Assembly (NCBI GenBank): GCA_910574455.1
Contig: CAJSYZ010000007.1
Span: 5,761,974 to 5,825,973, forward strand
Source of the DNA: Trichaptum fuscoviolaceum
Taxonomy: Eukaryota; Basidiomycota; Agaricomycetes; Hymenochaetales; Trichaptaceae
Length of the DNA stretch: 64,000 nucleotides
Direction: 5' to 3'
The notes under the pieces are model-generated. The model was not told the origin of the DNA and did not search any database. It saw nothing but the letters and a program-made list of their open reading frames with translations. How positions within the stretch are numbered: position 1 is the first letter of the stretch; every line of letters starts with the position of its first letter. Made by a program: the position numbers and the translations under genes. Below, one piece after another: positions 11,118 to 21,453 of this stretch.

Positions 11118-12504
11118 ACACAGCTCGAGGCTCCCGCTCATCGACCGTCCCCCACTTGCGGCTGACAATGGCCTGAACCTTCGAGACATCCACAGGTGTT
11201 CCGTTGTTCTGCTCGAAGTCTCTAGCAGAACAACGCGCTGCACACAAATCAGCCACCTTCAAGAATGTCAAATAAGCGGGCACATACCTCTTCTTTAAGG
11301 CCCCTGTTCTTCAGATCCTTGTATGACCCCTCGAACACCTGGCGAGCCAGGTTCAAATCGCCCTCCACCATCTTCTCCTCGGCCTCGTCCTCATTGTCCT
11401 TGTCCTCCCTCGAGGCCTGATTGTTAGGAATCGGGCTCGCTTCAAGTTCTGCGTACGCGCGCCAGACCTTGACGTAGCCACTCAAGCGCACCAGGCGCTC
11501 ATACAGATCCCTCGTACGCTGTCGCTCGCCCTGCTCAAACTCGAAGTCAATGTACGCCTTCCAGAGGTTTTCGGGGTACGACAGCGGCTGCTGCGATGTG
11601 CCGAGTTCAAATATGGCTCGCGCTCATGAGTAGTCCGCGAGCGCCGCCTCGATCTGGGCGACTTGGATCCAGGCCAAGGAGTTCGTTGAATTGTATTCGA
11701 TGTACTCTATAATGAGCGTCCGCACGCGGTCAAACTCTCGAAGCTGAAAGACAAAGTCAGTAAACCATGCAAATGATAAGAGCAACTGTAGTTACGTCGA
11801 GCTCAAGTAGGATATAGCCTTTAAAGAGCTTTTCCTTAGGACACATGCCGATTGCAGCACCGAGCAATTTGCGCGCTGCAGGTAGATCAAGTCGCCGGAC
11901 CTCGAAATTCGCAAACATGAGCCACAGCTTCGCAAACGTGAATTGCTTGTGGGGGACCACTTGTAACGCTGTTTGGTATACTCGCCATGTCCAATCATAA
12001 TCCTGCGTGGGCGGTTGTTAGAGCCGTACCAACTAATAATCTAATAGATTTGCGGTAATTATCGCAACCCGATTGTATAGTTATCGCGGTAACGGGACCA
12101 TAGCTTTTTTGTGCTTCGCGGCGGCTTAATGCCGGGGTGCCGCCTCACGGCACCTCGCGGCATGCATCCCGTGTCAGGGACCAGGCTGAATTACCAAATT
12201 CAGCCTGATTTTAATCACTGGCGCGTTTGCAACGCGATAATTTTGCTACCGGGGCCTAGCCCCTCATAATTTGATATAAAATAGCTTCTAGCTATTACTA
12301 GAGGTTAATCTTTTTTATTTGCAATATGACGTCGCCGTTAATTTACAATTAATGTTGCGACACTACGCAAAAGTAAGCGCCAGCGCTTACTACTACGGTG
12401 TCATGCACGTCGTCCGTCTTTGTCCTTTTCTCCCACTTTCACGACCATGCGTCGTCTCTCTCTCTTCGTCTCATTTCTCTTCTTTTATAACTTACGCTAG
12501 AAGG

Positions 12505-13072
12505 ATGTCGACGCAATCTAACTTGCGTAGGAGGAGCAGGAAGGCCGTAAATGTGGCAGGTGCGTCAGACCATTCCTGCTCTTCTTGCCGTTACTAACAA
12601 TTTGCACGGGTACAGTGCGAGCGTGTAGCGCAAACCTTCACCCTCATCTTCATAGGAAGAAGGTCAACGATACCACAGAACGCAGTCTACATCCACCGTT
12701 CCTCCGCTCTCCCAAATCCAAGCACAGCAGCAGCAGCAAATCCTAGCAAGTCCAACTTCCTCACAGAAGTCGCTGCAAACGCAACAATCGCAACAATCAC
12801 AGCGCCGACAGCAACAATCGCCTCCGTCTCCAGAATCTCCATTCAACAAACCTGGTCAACAGTCATACCAGGATGATCGCGATCACGAGCAAGAGTTGAA
12901 CGGCTCGGATTCTGAACAGGAAGCTCCCCGGCCTAATCCCCATCCACAGCTTGTACATTCTCACAGCTGCTGCTCGGCGTCTGCTCTTCAGCAACAGCAA
13001 CAGCTAGCGCATGCGCAAGCAATCCACGTCAGAGGATCCAAACCTTATCAAGCGGCCGTCGGGCCATCGTAA
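12505..13072 (+). pseudogene. Glutamine-rich unknown protein of elements A-C, copy in A
   Basis: The reading line starts STQSNLRRRSRKAVNVA, crosses a GT-AG intron near 12558, and enters a glutamine/serine-rich tract (IQAQQQQQILASPTSSQKSL) and NGSDSEQEAPRPNPHP. Stops and small shifts interrupt it. The same protein is readable in B (minus strand, 30170-30930) and C (38220-38985). There it ends in a conserved segment, LPNAPQLWGIAFATARDLRD, before a shared TAA. I do not recognise a domain. It may be the element's own protein or a captured host fragment. Confidence 0.45.
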
Positions 13073-13327
13073 TCCATCACAACATCAGCTACTGTGAGAT
13101 ACCAGCCACAGCAGACACCCTCACGGTCACCTCTGGCTGCAGGTCCTTCAGATACACCTCCGCACCCCACCGCGCACCCCACCGCTGGTCCTAGCGACGA
13201 GAGCCTCCTGAAGCGCGCATGATGCGACGCGAACATCAGCCTTGATGTGCCCCAAGCACAGAAGACGACGCAAGCTTCACGCAAATATTACATGACGAGA
13301 ACGAGACATTGAACCTAGTTTTTTTAG

Positions 13328-13939
13328 ACATCTGTCAGGCTACGTCCACCTAGACCTTCGGTAAGGTAAGGCTGCAATACTAGTGGCACAATAGAGTGAG
13401 ATAGGAAGACGAAGCAGAGAACTAGATGCAGATACGAGGGTGCCCACCCCTAGGCTTGGTGTCAAACGGACACCCCGGGCTAACGGACGACGGGCAGTCG
13501 ACTGAGACAAACGGCCTCAAGACGCGAGGACAAACGGCCCTCGATGGCGGTACGTGCCAAACGGTCCAATCGGGACAGAAGGAGAAGGTGGATCTTGAAA
13601 GCCTGCCCCCATAGCTAAGGAGGCCAAAGACTTATGATATTCAAGTCAAGGGAATAGCATACATGAGTACTAGCTACTTGTATGCAGTCCGAAAGCGTGG
13701 GAACATCTGATAGGTAGAAAGTCGGAGCAATGAGGCAGGCCACATGTAATACTAGACTGAAAGGAGATCAAAGGAAATGATAATAAGGAATGTGGTAAGG
13801 CATGCTAATGCCATGAGGTAGAACAATGAGAAAGGAATGAGGCCCGAAGGTAAGAGAGAGGGCCGAAGACGAGAGAGACGTCTGAAGGACCGAAAAGGGT
13901 AATCGACCGAAGTCCGTGAAGGCTTGTCGTGACAACATC
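13328..13939. repeat. Solo LTR inside element A
   Basis: A 602-bp block, 13333-13934, begins TGTCAGGC and ends GTGACA and is flanked by exact 5-bp duplications ACATC (13328-13332, 13935-13939). It has no coding capacity. This is the signature of a solo LTR left by recombination of a full LTR retrotransposon. It differs from the Gypsy LTR at 20878. Confidence 0.8.
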
Positions 13940-13972
13940 TAAATTATGTATTTTACTACTTTAATACAATCT

Positions 13973-14173
13973 TTAATATATATACATTTGAAACATGAAA
14001 AGATTGTGTGTAAGGAGTGAATCACACAATTTATAGACGATGTCGAAGGTGGCCTTCGACACGTCCGTGTCCTCAAAAGTGGGTCCGGCGATTCCCGGAG
14101 TTTTTATCCGAGGCATCGGCGGACACACTTTTCTCTCAAAAACAAAACCATCTTTTGAGTTAGCTTCAGGCAC
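13973..14173 (-). other. Conserved short coding-like exon of elements A-C
   Basis: The minus strand reads CPPMPRIKTPGIAGPTFED followed by DVSKATFDIV. The matching places in B (plus strand, about 29940-30035) and C (minus strand, about 39125-39220) give CPAMPRMNAPGIAG and FEDDDVSKDTFDNV. Peptide conservation over three copies suggests an exon of a captured or element-encoded gene. I do not recognise the family. Confidence 0.4.
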
Positions 14174-15159
14174 ATTATGCTACGCACAATGGATAGTATA
14201 ATAGTAAATTATCATATTTATTTTAATAGCATTCATGTACTCTGTTGTTGAGAAAGTAGCATAACAATGCTAAAAAGTGCTGTTCAAACAGTATTTATTC
14301 ATTTCGACTTTTTTGAGTGGCTCTGAGACTTTCAATTTATGTCAAATAGTAGTCCTAAGCAATTGAATGAAGTTTAAAAAAGAATTTTGGTGATAGGTGT
14401 ACTGGAAGTGGTTGAACTCAAAAGTGGTGCTTTGAATGCATCACTTCGAGTGAAAGTTGTACAAATGTGTTCGACACTCGGATACATTTGTGTACTTCAC
14501 AAGTGTTTTTCTTATAACTTTCATTCTAACGCCTGATTATGTCTCATTAGCATGTCTAGTAATGCTAACTAGCACATCTGTAATTTTTAAGCGTCACTAA
14601 TACAATGTAATTAGCTGCAAATGTTGAAATTTGACCCAAAAGTGCTCAAAATGGCCTACTTTTGAGACTATTTCATTTTTATAGCCTCTTAGAACTCATC
14701 TTGAAATCTCACAATTTTATGAGAGCTTTATAAAGGTACATAGAATACGACTGTAAATTACGGAAGTAATGAAAGCAGTGTAAAGTATAATAGAAATCAA
14801 GGAATTGGAACAAATATGCATGAATCTTGCATTTCTAGTGTAGTCTTCAAATTATACGCGATTCAGCACACCCTGTAACCTCCATTTTTTTTGTGCACAT
14901 ACATTAGCATATACTTAAGATAATACAGTAATGTGCCTGAGATTAAAGTGCCTATCTTAAATTCAAAGTGTATGTTATTCATATGTTTGAAGCAGGTAAA
15001 AAGTGTGAGACATACCATATATAGCAATTTCACGCGATTCTCAGGGTCGTGGCGCGCTATCTGCACGCACGTCGTCGTCGTCGTCTTTCTTACTTTCTGC
15101 TTTGTTCTTCAAGCTCTCGCTATGGACGACGAGCAAGAAGGCGTTTGCTTCGCGCAAAT

Positions 15160-15700
15160 GCCATCTTGTTTCGCTTCCGCAGCCTCTTCGCCTTTCGGGC
15201 GTGAGCTGTAGTCTCGCAAGCGCAGCTTGCGAGACCTCGAGTCTTACTCCTAGTCTCCTACCACCTCCGTACCTCTCTGAACGACGACAAGCTCAAGGAC
15301 AAGCGAGCGCAAGCGCAGCTTTCAAGACCTCGAGACTTACTCCTAACACCTTCATACCTCCTTGGACGACGAGAAGCTCAAGGACAAGCGAGCGCAAGCG
15401 CAGCTTTCGAGATCTCAAGTCTTACTCCTACAACCTCCTTAACTCTCTGATCGACGAGAAGCTCAAGTACAAGTTCGAGCCCGAGGACAAGGCCATCCTG
15501 GACACTGGCGTCAACGAGACGATCTCATGGCTCGATGTCTCGCAGGAAACATCAAAGCAGGAGTATGAGGAGAAGCAGAAGGAACTCGCGAGCATCGCGA
15601 ACCCCATCATGCAGAGCTCTACTCCGGTGCGGACAGCGCATTCCCTGGCGGTGCCGCGACATTACGAAGGCGGCCAGGCAAGGCGAGTTTGTGGTGACGT
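15160..15700 (+). pseudogene. Hsp70 C-terminal fragment captured by element A
   Basis: The reading SYSYNLLNSLIDEKLKYKFE, then DKAILDTGVNETISWLDVSQ, EEKQKELASIANPIMQ and SADSAFPGG (with a frame shift) is the substrate-binding lid and tail of a cytosolic Hsp70 chaperone. Upstream, the piece covering RKRSFRDLESYSYN...NDEKLKDK is repeated three times in tandem, unit about 90 bp (starts near 15218, 15308 and 15393). The ATPase domain is absent, so it cannot act as a chaperone. The same fragment sits in elements B and C. Confidence 0.85.
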
Positions 15701-17840
15701 GGCTGAGGTACATTGGAGTGAACCAGGAGCGGCGCTGCAGGTTGCAGCAATCCAAGTAAGTCTTCATTCTGTTTCGCTGGAAGGCTAGACTGACAGTGGC
15801 TCGCTTTCTTCGCGGCTGCACCATAACACATCGAGCCGTGCGTGATAGACGCTTGCGAGCTCTCACCTCCTTCACGAACGAAATCGAGCTGAGCATCTTT
15901 TCCGAGGACGAGGAGGTCGCCGACTACAATTCGGCGTCTGGGAGCGAGAAGCGAGGGCTCGCGCGCTGCGCTTCTCCTCACCTGCGGCGTGCTCGCGCAC
16001 CAGGAAGCTGGCCAGAGGACAGCGGGCCCGACGCGCCACGCAGGGGCTGCACACCCCATCGGGGGTGGCGGGAACGGGGTGCGCATATCCCTGCCGCGTG
16101 CGCGCGCGCGCAAGGCCGCCACGAGCACCGCCCTAGCGCGTGCTTTTTTGTATTTAAAGTATCTATTTCAAATGGTAGATAGTGCCTGGACTGTAGTCCA
16201 GGCACTCTAAATTAGAATATAATATTTATATATTTGAAATGAGTACGGGTCCCTGCTGTCTTGCCGGGCGAAGCCCTGACAAGGCTGCGCCGGCACGCGC
16301 GGCCCAGGCAGAGCTGAAAGGCAGAACGAGCTGCCGAAGGCCTGCCGAAGTTACCGCGGTAACTATACGAACGGGTTGCAATAATTACCGCAATTCTATA
16401 AGATTATTAGCTGGTACTGGTGGTTGTTAGCACTTGAAAAAGAGACATGAAAGAAACACCGGACTTTGGTATCCACTTCTTCAAACAATGCGTAGTCTAG
16501 CCACAGAAAGATGTATTGTCTCCAGTGACGCTTCAAGTCACCGGGGCGTATTTGCGCAACAGCTCGCTCGTAGACTTCACGAACCCGGTATATCGCGCTT
16601 TCAATCTTGTCCTCAGACGCGTCTTCCTCCCGAAGTGACCTCAGTGAGTCTTCTTCCAAGCGAGCATAGTCAAACCATACGTCGTAATTTCGACCGTCGT
16701 GCGCAAGTTCTTCCTCATATTGGATCCTCCTTTTCCCCAGAACAGTGGTTTCGAGGGTGTTCCGAATTCCATGTTGCTTTTCAAACTTTGTGTAGGCAGC
16801 ATAGAGTGCCTGGGACTTGGAGCGAGGTAGTCTGTCCAGTGCGAACTAAGGGGTGTTTAAGACCTAGAAGCGCATAAGTTTGGGGAGTACATACCTTGTA
16901 GATCACCCTAGCTCGGTCGTACTCCTTCAATCGTGTTTCCATCTTCGCGAAAGCGCTAAACACCGCCTGTGCCTTCTCGATTTGTTCCGCACCATCACCA
17001 AAGAACTCCAGTGCCATCTGGAACACCTCACGAGCCTTGTCCGGCCTGATTCGCTCCTCCTCAAACTTCGCCCACTTAACCCAGACGCGGGGTTCAGGTC
17101 GGACAGCAACCCACCGCTCGTAGATCGCACTCGCGCGATCCAGTTCTTAGTACCGCTCTTCCAGCTTGATGTACGCCTGCCACGCCTTGTCCTCTGGCTC
17201 CCACTGCACCCATCGCTCAAACACTTGACGCGCGCCAGCGACGTTTCCGAGCGGTTCCTCCAAATACACGTATTTGTACCAGAGTTGGTCGATGCGCCGC
17301 AACAAAGTCACTGCCCGGTCAATCAGATTGCGTGCGTGCTGGATGTTTCGCCCCTTCAGTTCCATCTCCGTGTAGGAGAGCCAGAGTTGGACACTTCGTG
17401 GGTCTACATCGAGAGTACACTCATATACCGAGCGCGAACGTTCGTATTCGCCTGGACTCGCCTACGTTGAGTTTCAGTCATAACTCCAGTCATTTTGATA
17501 GTGTACGTACCTCCCAACTAACGTAGGATTTCCATTCTTTCCTGTTTCAAGTCAGCACCTGAAAGATAAACCCAAGCATGAAAACATACAAGTTTCCCCT
17601 CGTCCGCCGAATCCTCTCCTCGAACTCCATACGCTTCCGGCCTTGGTATTCATAGTGTCCCTCAAAGTCTTCAATGCGTTGTTTTGGCGCGTGAAAAGCT
17701 GTTTCCTGGCGCTCTTGTGGTTCCCGAAGCAGTTGTTCTGCTGTAATCTACTTGAGCTTAAGCATCATCCTTGAATAAGAGTGATTGGGTACATACTTGT
17801 ATCGCCGCGGGTGCACGCGATGTTTTACACCTTCCGCCTG

Positions 17841-18660
17841 TTGAGCTATGTTGTGAAGGATGCGCCAGCCACAAGCCAACCCGCCATCACTGTCCGTCAA
17901 AGGAATGAGAGCAGGTTGACAGTGGTTCATTGTGGCATGTGAAGCCTAAGACAAGTGAGAAGACGACGACCACTTTTGCTCGGATGCATGAAAAAAAGAA
18001 ACTGAAGAGGTATATGTCGTAATAAACTAAAACAATGTAGCAAATAATGAAGGGGATAGGGGCTAATGAAGTTAAGACTGAAAAGAAAAGTAAATAAACA
18101 GTGTAAAAGCCATATGAAAGGCTATAAAAAGGGAAGCGAAAGAGGTATGCATGAGAAATGTAAGACGATGAGGCAGAAACGGTTTCGGAAGTGATTTTCT
18201 CCGAAGATCGGAGGCATGGGATTGGATGATTCGTGATTTGTAATGCTTACTTGCTGACAATTCGATAATTTTTTCGCGGCCACACATCCCTCTACTACGC
18301 TACGCTTCGTGGCGGGGAAAGAGACAGAGTCGTGTCGTAAAGTAGATCATAAAAGTAAAAGGTAAAAAGTATTACTATTAGCTTAAGTTAACAACAATGT
18401 CATTAGAGGCACGAACATTATATGTTCAAATAGAGAGTTATTGCATGAAGATAACTATAATTCATACTTGATTCAGTAATAGTACAGTAAGATACAGACC
18501 AGGAACTCACGAAAATATGAGACAGAAGACAGGCTCGACTTGCAGCGGGTATCTAACTTGTATTGGACACTTGTAAGGAAACAAGCATATGGACTTGGAA
18601 AAGAATAAGACTAGATACTTACAAGTGATGTCGAAGCTCATCATTGACCATGAGATGAGT
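17841..18660. other. Intergenic region upstream of CLF1
   Basis: Some N-terminal CLF1-like coding (SRAPAAIQ before the intron) ends near 17830. Beyond it the sequence is AT-rich with no supported gene. Confidence 0.4.
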
Positions 18661-18663
18661 TCG

Positions 18664-18898
18664 ATACCAAGTGCATCGTATACCAAGTGAATCGGATACC
18701 AGGTGAATCGTATACCAAGTGCATTGTATACCAAGTGAATCCAGGTGCATCGTATACCACGTGAATCGGATACCAGGTGCAACAGATACCAAGTGAATCG
18801 GATACCAGGTGCAACGGATACCAACGGAATCATATGCTAGATGCAACAGATACCAACGGAATCGTATGCTAGATGCATCGGATACCAGGTGCATCGGA
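18664..18898. repeat. 16-bp minisatellite just past the KDZ gene stop
   Basis: About 14 head-to-tail units of a 16-bp repeat, consensus like ATACCAAGTGAATCGG with variants ATACCAGGTGCATCGG. It begins right after the KDZ transposase stop codon (18902), so it lies where that element's subterminal region would be. The core GAATCGGATAC also occurs in the 689/51300 inverted repeats. Confidence 0.85.
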
Positions 18899-18901
18899 CA
18901 C

Positions 18902-20876
18902 TCAAGCCGCGGTAGATGTATCTGCAGCAGCTTGAGTGTTCGATGCAAGTATACGATACATATTCTGCAAAGAAGCGGATTAAATATTGAAGTTTAGACA
19001 CGAAAAAAAAACTTACCTGCGGTTCTTTAACCTCTGGTGTCTCATTGGCGTTCCACGTCAGTCCAAGACCTTCATGTATGGCCCACGCATCATAGCATGC
19101 AATCCTGTACGAGATTTCCTTGCTGGCCGCAAAAGATGCTCTGCCGGGATTCCCGTCCAGGGCTGCCGTTTCTGACAACGTATTCCAAGCCCTGGCGAAG
19201 GCACAGAACCCTCGCACAAGTCTCTTAAGTTCCTCTTCCAACAGGTCAACCTCCTCTCTCCATCGATCGCGTGCAGCCCATTGTCGATACCATTGCACAC
19301 GATCGTCTACAGGGGTTATTAGAAAGGCTTGTAATCTATACGACTAATAAAACCTTCTCACCTTCTTTCTCCCATTGAAGAATCGAGGAATTCGAAGAAG
19401 TCCCCCCGCTTCCAGACACGGTCCAAATCCACCCAATTTCCTTCGCACAAAATTCTGCAGGCTCCAAATTATCTGGTCGATACATATCTTCCTCGGTGAG
19501 TTGTCGAAACGTGTCAGCCGAAGACTGCAGACCCAGACATAGCATGGCACTATAGACTGTGTCGTACTCGCTCTTCCAGAACAGCTTCATTTTCCGCGCC
19601 TCCGAGTAAGCCTTCCCAGTACGAGTCTTCGTAGATCGAATGCCACCATGCTTCTTCGCCTTATGGTTATGCTGCGCCATAAGCCTAAGGGCCGTGCGCA
19701 AGTTCCCTATGACATCGAAGGCCTCGCCCTGTCTGAGCTTCAGTTCTGTCGCGGCGTGATGTTCAAGCGCGTACTTGAGGCGGTCCTCTGTCTTGAAGTC
19801 CGAAGGCAGGCGTAATCGGATGTCTTCGACAGCATCTGCTACTTCCTCTTCGTCGAGATAAGATTGAAGACCAGGACAGATATCATATAAGTGCGCTCGC
19901 CATTTCAAGATGTCGTGGCGTAATGAAGAGGCTGATACCGGAATGTCATCAGACAAAAAGGTCACATTTCCTTTCATAATGCGTCTACGCAATCAAGATT
20001 GAGTATGAAGCACAAATGAGAATACAAGAAACTTACTGTCTTTGTTGTAGCTTTATGCCTGCCGCAATTATAAGTGGCATATGACTGGCCTCTTCATCAA
20101 AACCATCCGGACTTTGATCTACCAAAGAGATCGTCATTGCGTTTAACTGGTCTTCGAGAGAGAGGGCTTCATGTTTATTAGTTAATGGTCATATAATAGT
20201 CAGTAGTACGTGTACCTGTGTTCTGTGATTTGAAGGGGCTGTCTACTTCACCAGACGCAGTCCGATTCCATTCGGTACCCCGTTTCACCCATTCATCGAC
20301 CACCTTATCCGTGTAACGAGTCCTAAGTGTTGCATCCGTTGCATCGAACTTCAATCCAAGGTTCTCTGCTCGCTTTCGAGTGCGAGGGTACTTCTTCTCT
20401 ACCATCATAGCTTTGTGTAGAACAGTTAGTAAAGTGTACTTGAAATAGTAAACGATAACATACCGTGTTGTAGAAGCTTCGTCTTATTCGAGTCATTAAT
20501 GACATCGTCCAGTGTGTCACATCGATGCCCCGGATTCATTTGCTTTGTGCTCCCCGCAATTTGATTGGCCTCCGCCCAAAATCTCTCCGCCTCTTCGCCA
20601 TCCGTTCTTCCGACCCCACGAGTGTAATATAAACTGTGGCAATACTGGCACGTGTCGACATGGGTCTGTCCATGCATTTTGCCAATGACGTCCATCAAGG
20701 AAAGTAGAGGTCGCTCCGGGAATTGGATAGCCCACCTCTGACGGAGATTCACGATGTACATGCACATAATGTCATATGCAAGACATCTTTCCTCAATGTC
20801 ATCCGTATTTTGAAGAGCGCCGTATAAGCTATAGTCACCGCACACAAATCTTCGAAGCAATTAGTCTACAATGAAC
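18902..20876 (-). pseudogene. KDZ-type transposase, C-terminal half, cut by the Gypsy insertion
   Basis: Minus-strand exons read YDIMCMYIVNLRQRW, LLSLMDVIGKMHGQTHVDTC, GVGRTDGEEAERFWAEANQI and MNPGHRCDTLDDVINDSNK, then KVVDEWVKRGTEWNR, LRHDILKWRAHLYDICPGLQ, MAQHNHKAKKHGGIRSTKTR and EEVDLLEEELKRLVRGFCAF, ending after NMYRILASNTQAAADTSTAA. These are hallmarks of the KDZ (Kyakuja-Dileera-Zisupton) transposases common in basidiomycetes. Introns near 20412-20462, 20171-20215, 19993-20035, 19302-19363 and 18972-19015 are plausible. No internal stop is seen. The N-terminal half is missing: the Gypsy LTR begins at 20878 and the other Gypsy flank does not continue the gene. Confidence 0.85.
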
Positions 20877-20877
20877 G

Positions 20878-21453
20878 TGTTACGACCTAGAGTGGTTCCT
20901 TCGCTTTCGAGACCCTGAATCGGACACAGACAACAATCGGACGCTATGAGCGGTGGTTCTCACTCTGAGAAGCACTTTACAAGTCAATTAAGCTATTCTA
21001 CACATCAGAGCTAAAGATAAACACATCACCTGAGAAGCACTTTACAAGAGGCCAAAAGTGGAGTGCTTCGCAGGGGGATCCGCGGTTTTGATGAACAAAG
21101 GTTAAAACTATACAGTACCAAGCCACTGGACCCTGATCTGACTAGGTCCGACCTGTACCGCTCACGTAAGTCGGAGTTCGGGGTCCCGCTCTAGTCGGGG
21201 TCCCGCATCGGTAGAGCGGAGGTTCGAGTCGGAGTGGTGGAAGAAAGAAAGAAAAGGGAATTGCTTGCAGGGCGCTTGTCCTAGCGGCCTGCAAACATAC
21301 AGGCAAGTAATCTACGCAAAAAGGAAGAGAATCGGAGTCAAAGAAAGTCCGGTTTCGGACCGGACATGTCGGGGATCCGACTCGGAGTATGATCGTAAAA
21401 GAAAATAAAGGAAAGATAAAAGAAATAAAATAACCTGAGGCGGATTCCTGACA
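20878..21453 (-). repeat. 3' LTR of the Gypsy element
   Basis: 576 bp with TG...CA ends on the minus strand. It is the partner of 35636-36211. Confidence 0.9.

Larger units (their letters stand above)
12013..16430 (+). mobile_element. Element A: MULE-like TIR element carrying an Hsp70 fragment, in a CLF1 intron
   Basis: The element is 12022-16421 (4.4 kb), with perfect 9-bp target duplications GGTTGTTAG at 12013-12021 and 16422-16430. Ends are AGCCGTACCAACTAATAATC on the left and, on the other strand, ACCAGTACCAGCTAATAATC, with about 70 bp of terminal similarity including palindromic GCGGTAATTATCGC and GTTACCGCGGTAAC. Two sister copies (B, C) have the same ends. A 9-bp duplication suggests the Mutator superfamily, but no MULE transposase is visible. 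It contains a glutamine-rich ORF, a conserved short exon, a solo LTR and an Hsp70 piece. Confidence 0.8.
11118..17840 (-). pseudogene. CLF1: CLF1/crooked-neck pre-mRNA splicing factor gene (HAT repeats), disabled
   Basis: Minus-strand exons encode [119 protein letters not shown] and [20 protein letters not shown]. These are the half-a-TPR repeats of CLF1 (Syf3), a scaffold of the Prp19-associated spliceosome complex. Two in-frame stops are visible: TAA after KLEERY (about 17148) and TGA replacing the arginine codon in ADYSRARAIFELG (about 11625, CGA to TGA). The C-terminus looks shortened. Element A (12022-16421) lies wholly inside one intron between EEVDTK and [13 protein letters not shown]1 is essential in yeast, so a functional copy elsewhere is expected. 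Confidence 0.8.

Noticed and set aside
18664..18898. Regular short repeats resembling a CRISPR array
   Set aside because: Units are contiguous 16-bp repeats with no unique spacers, in a eukaryotic genome.
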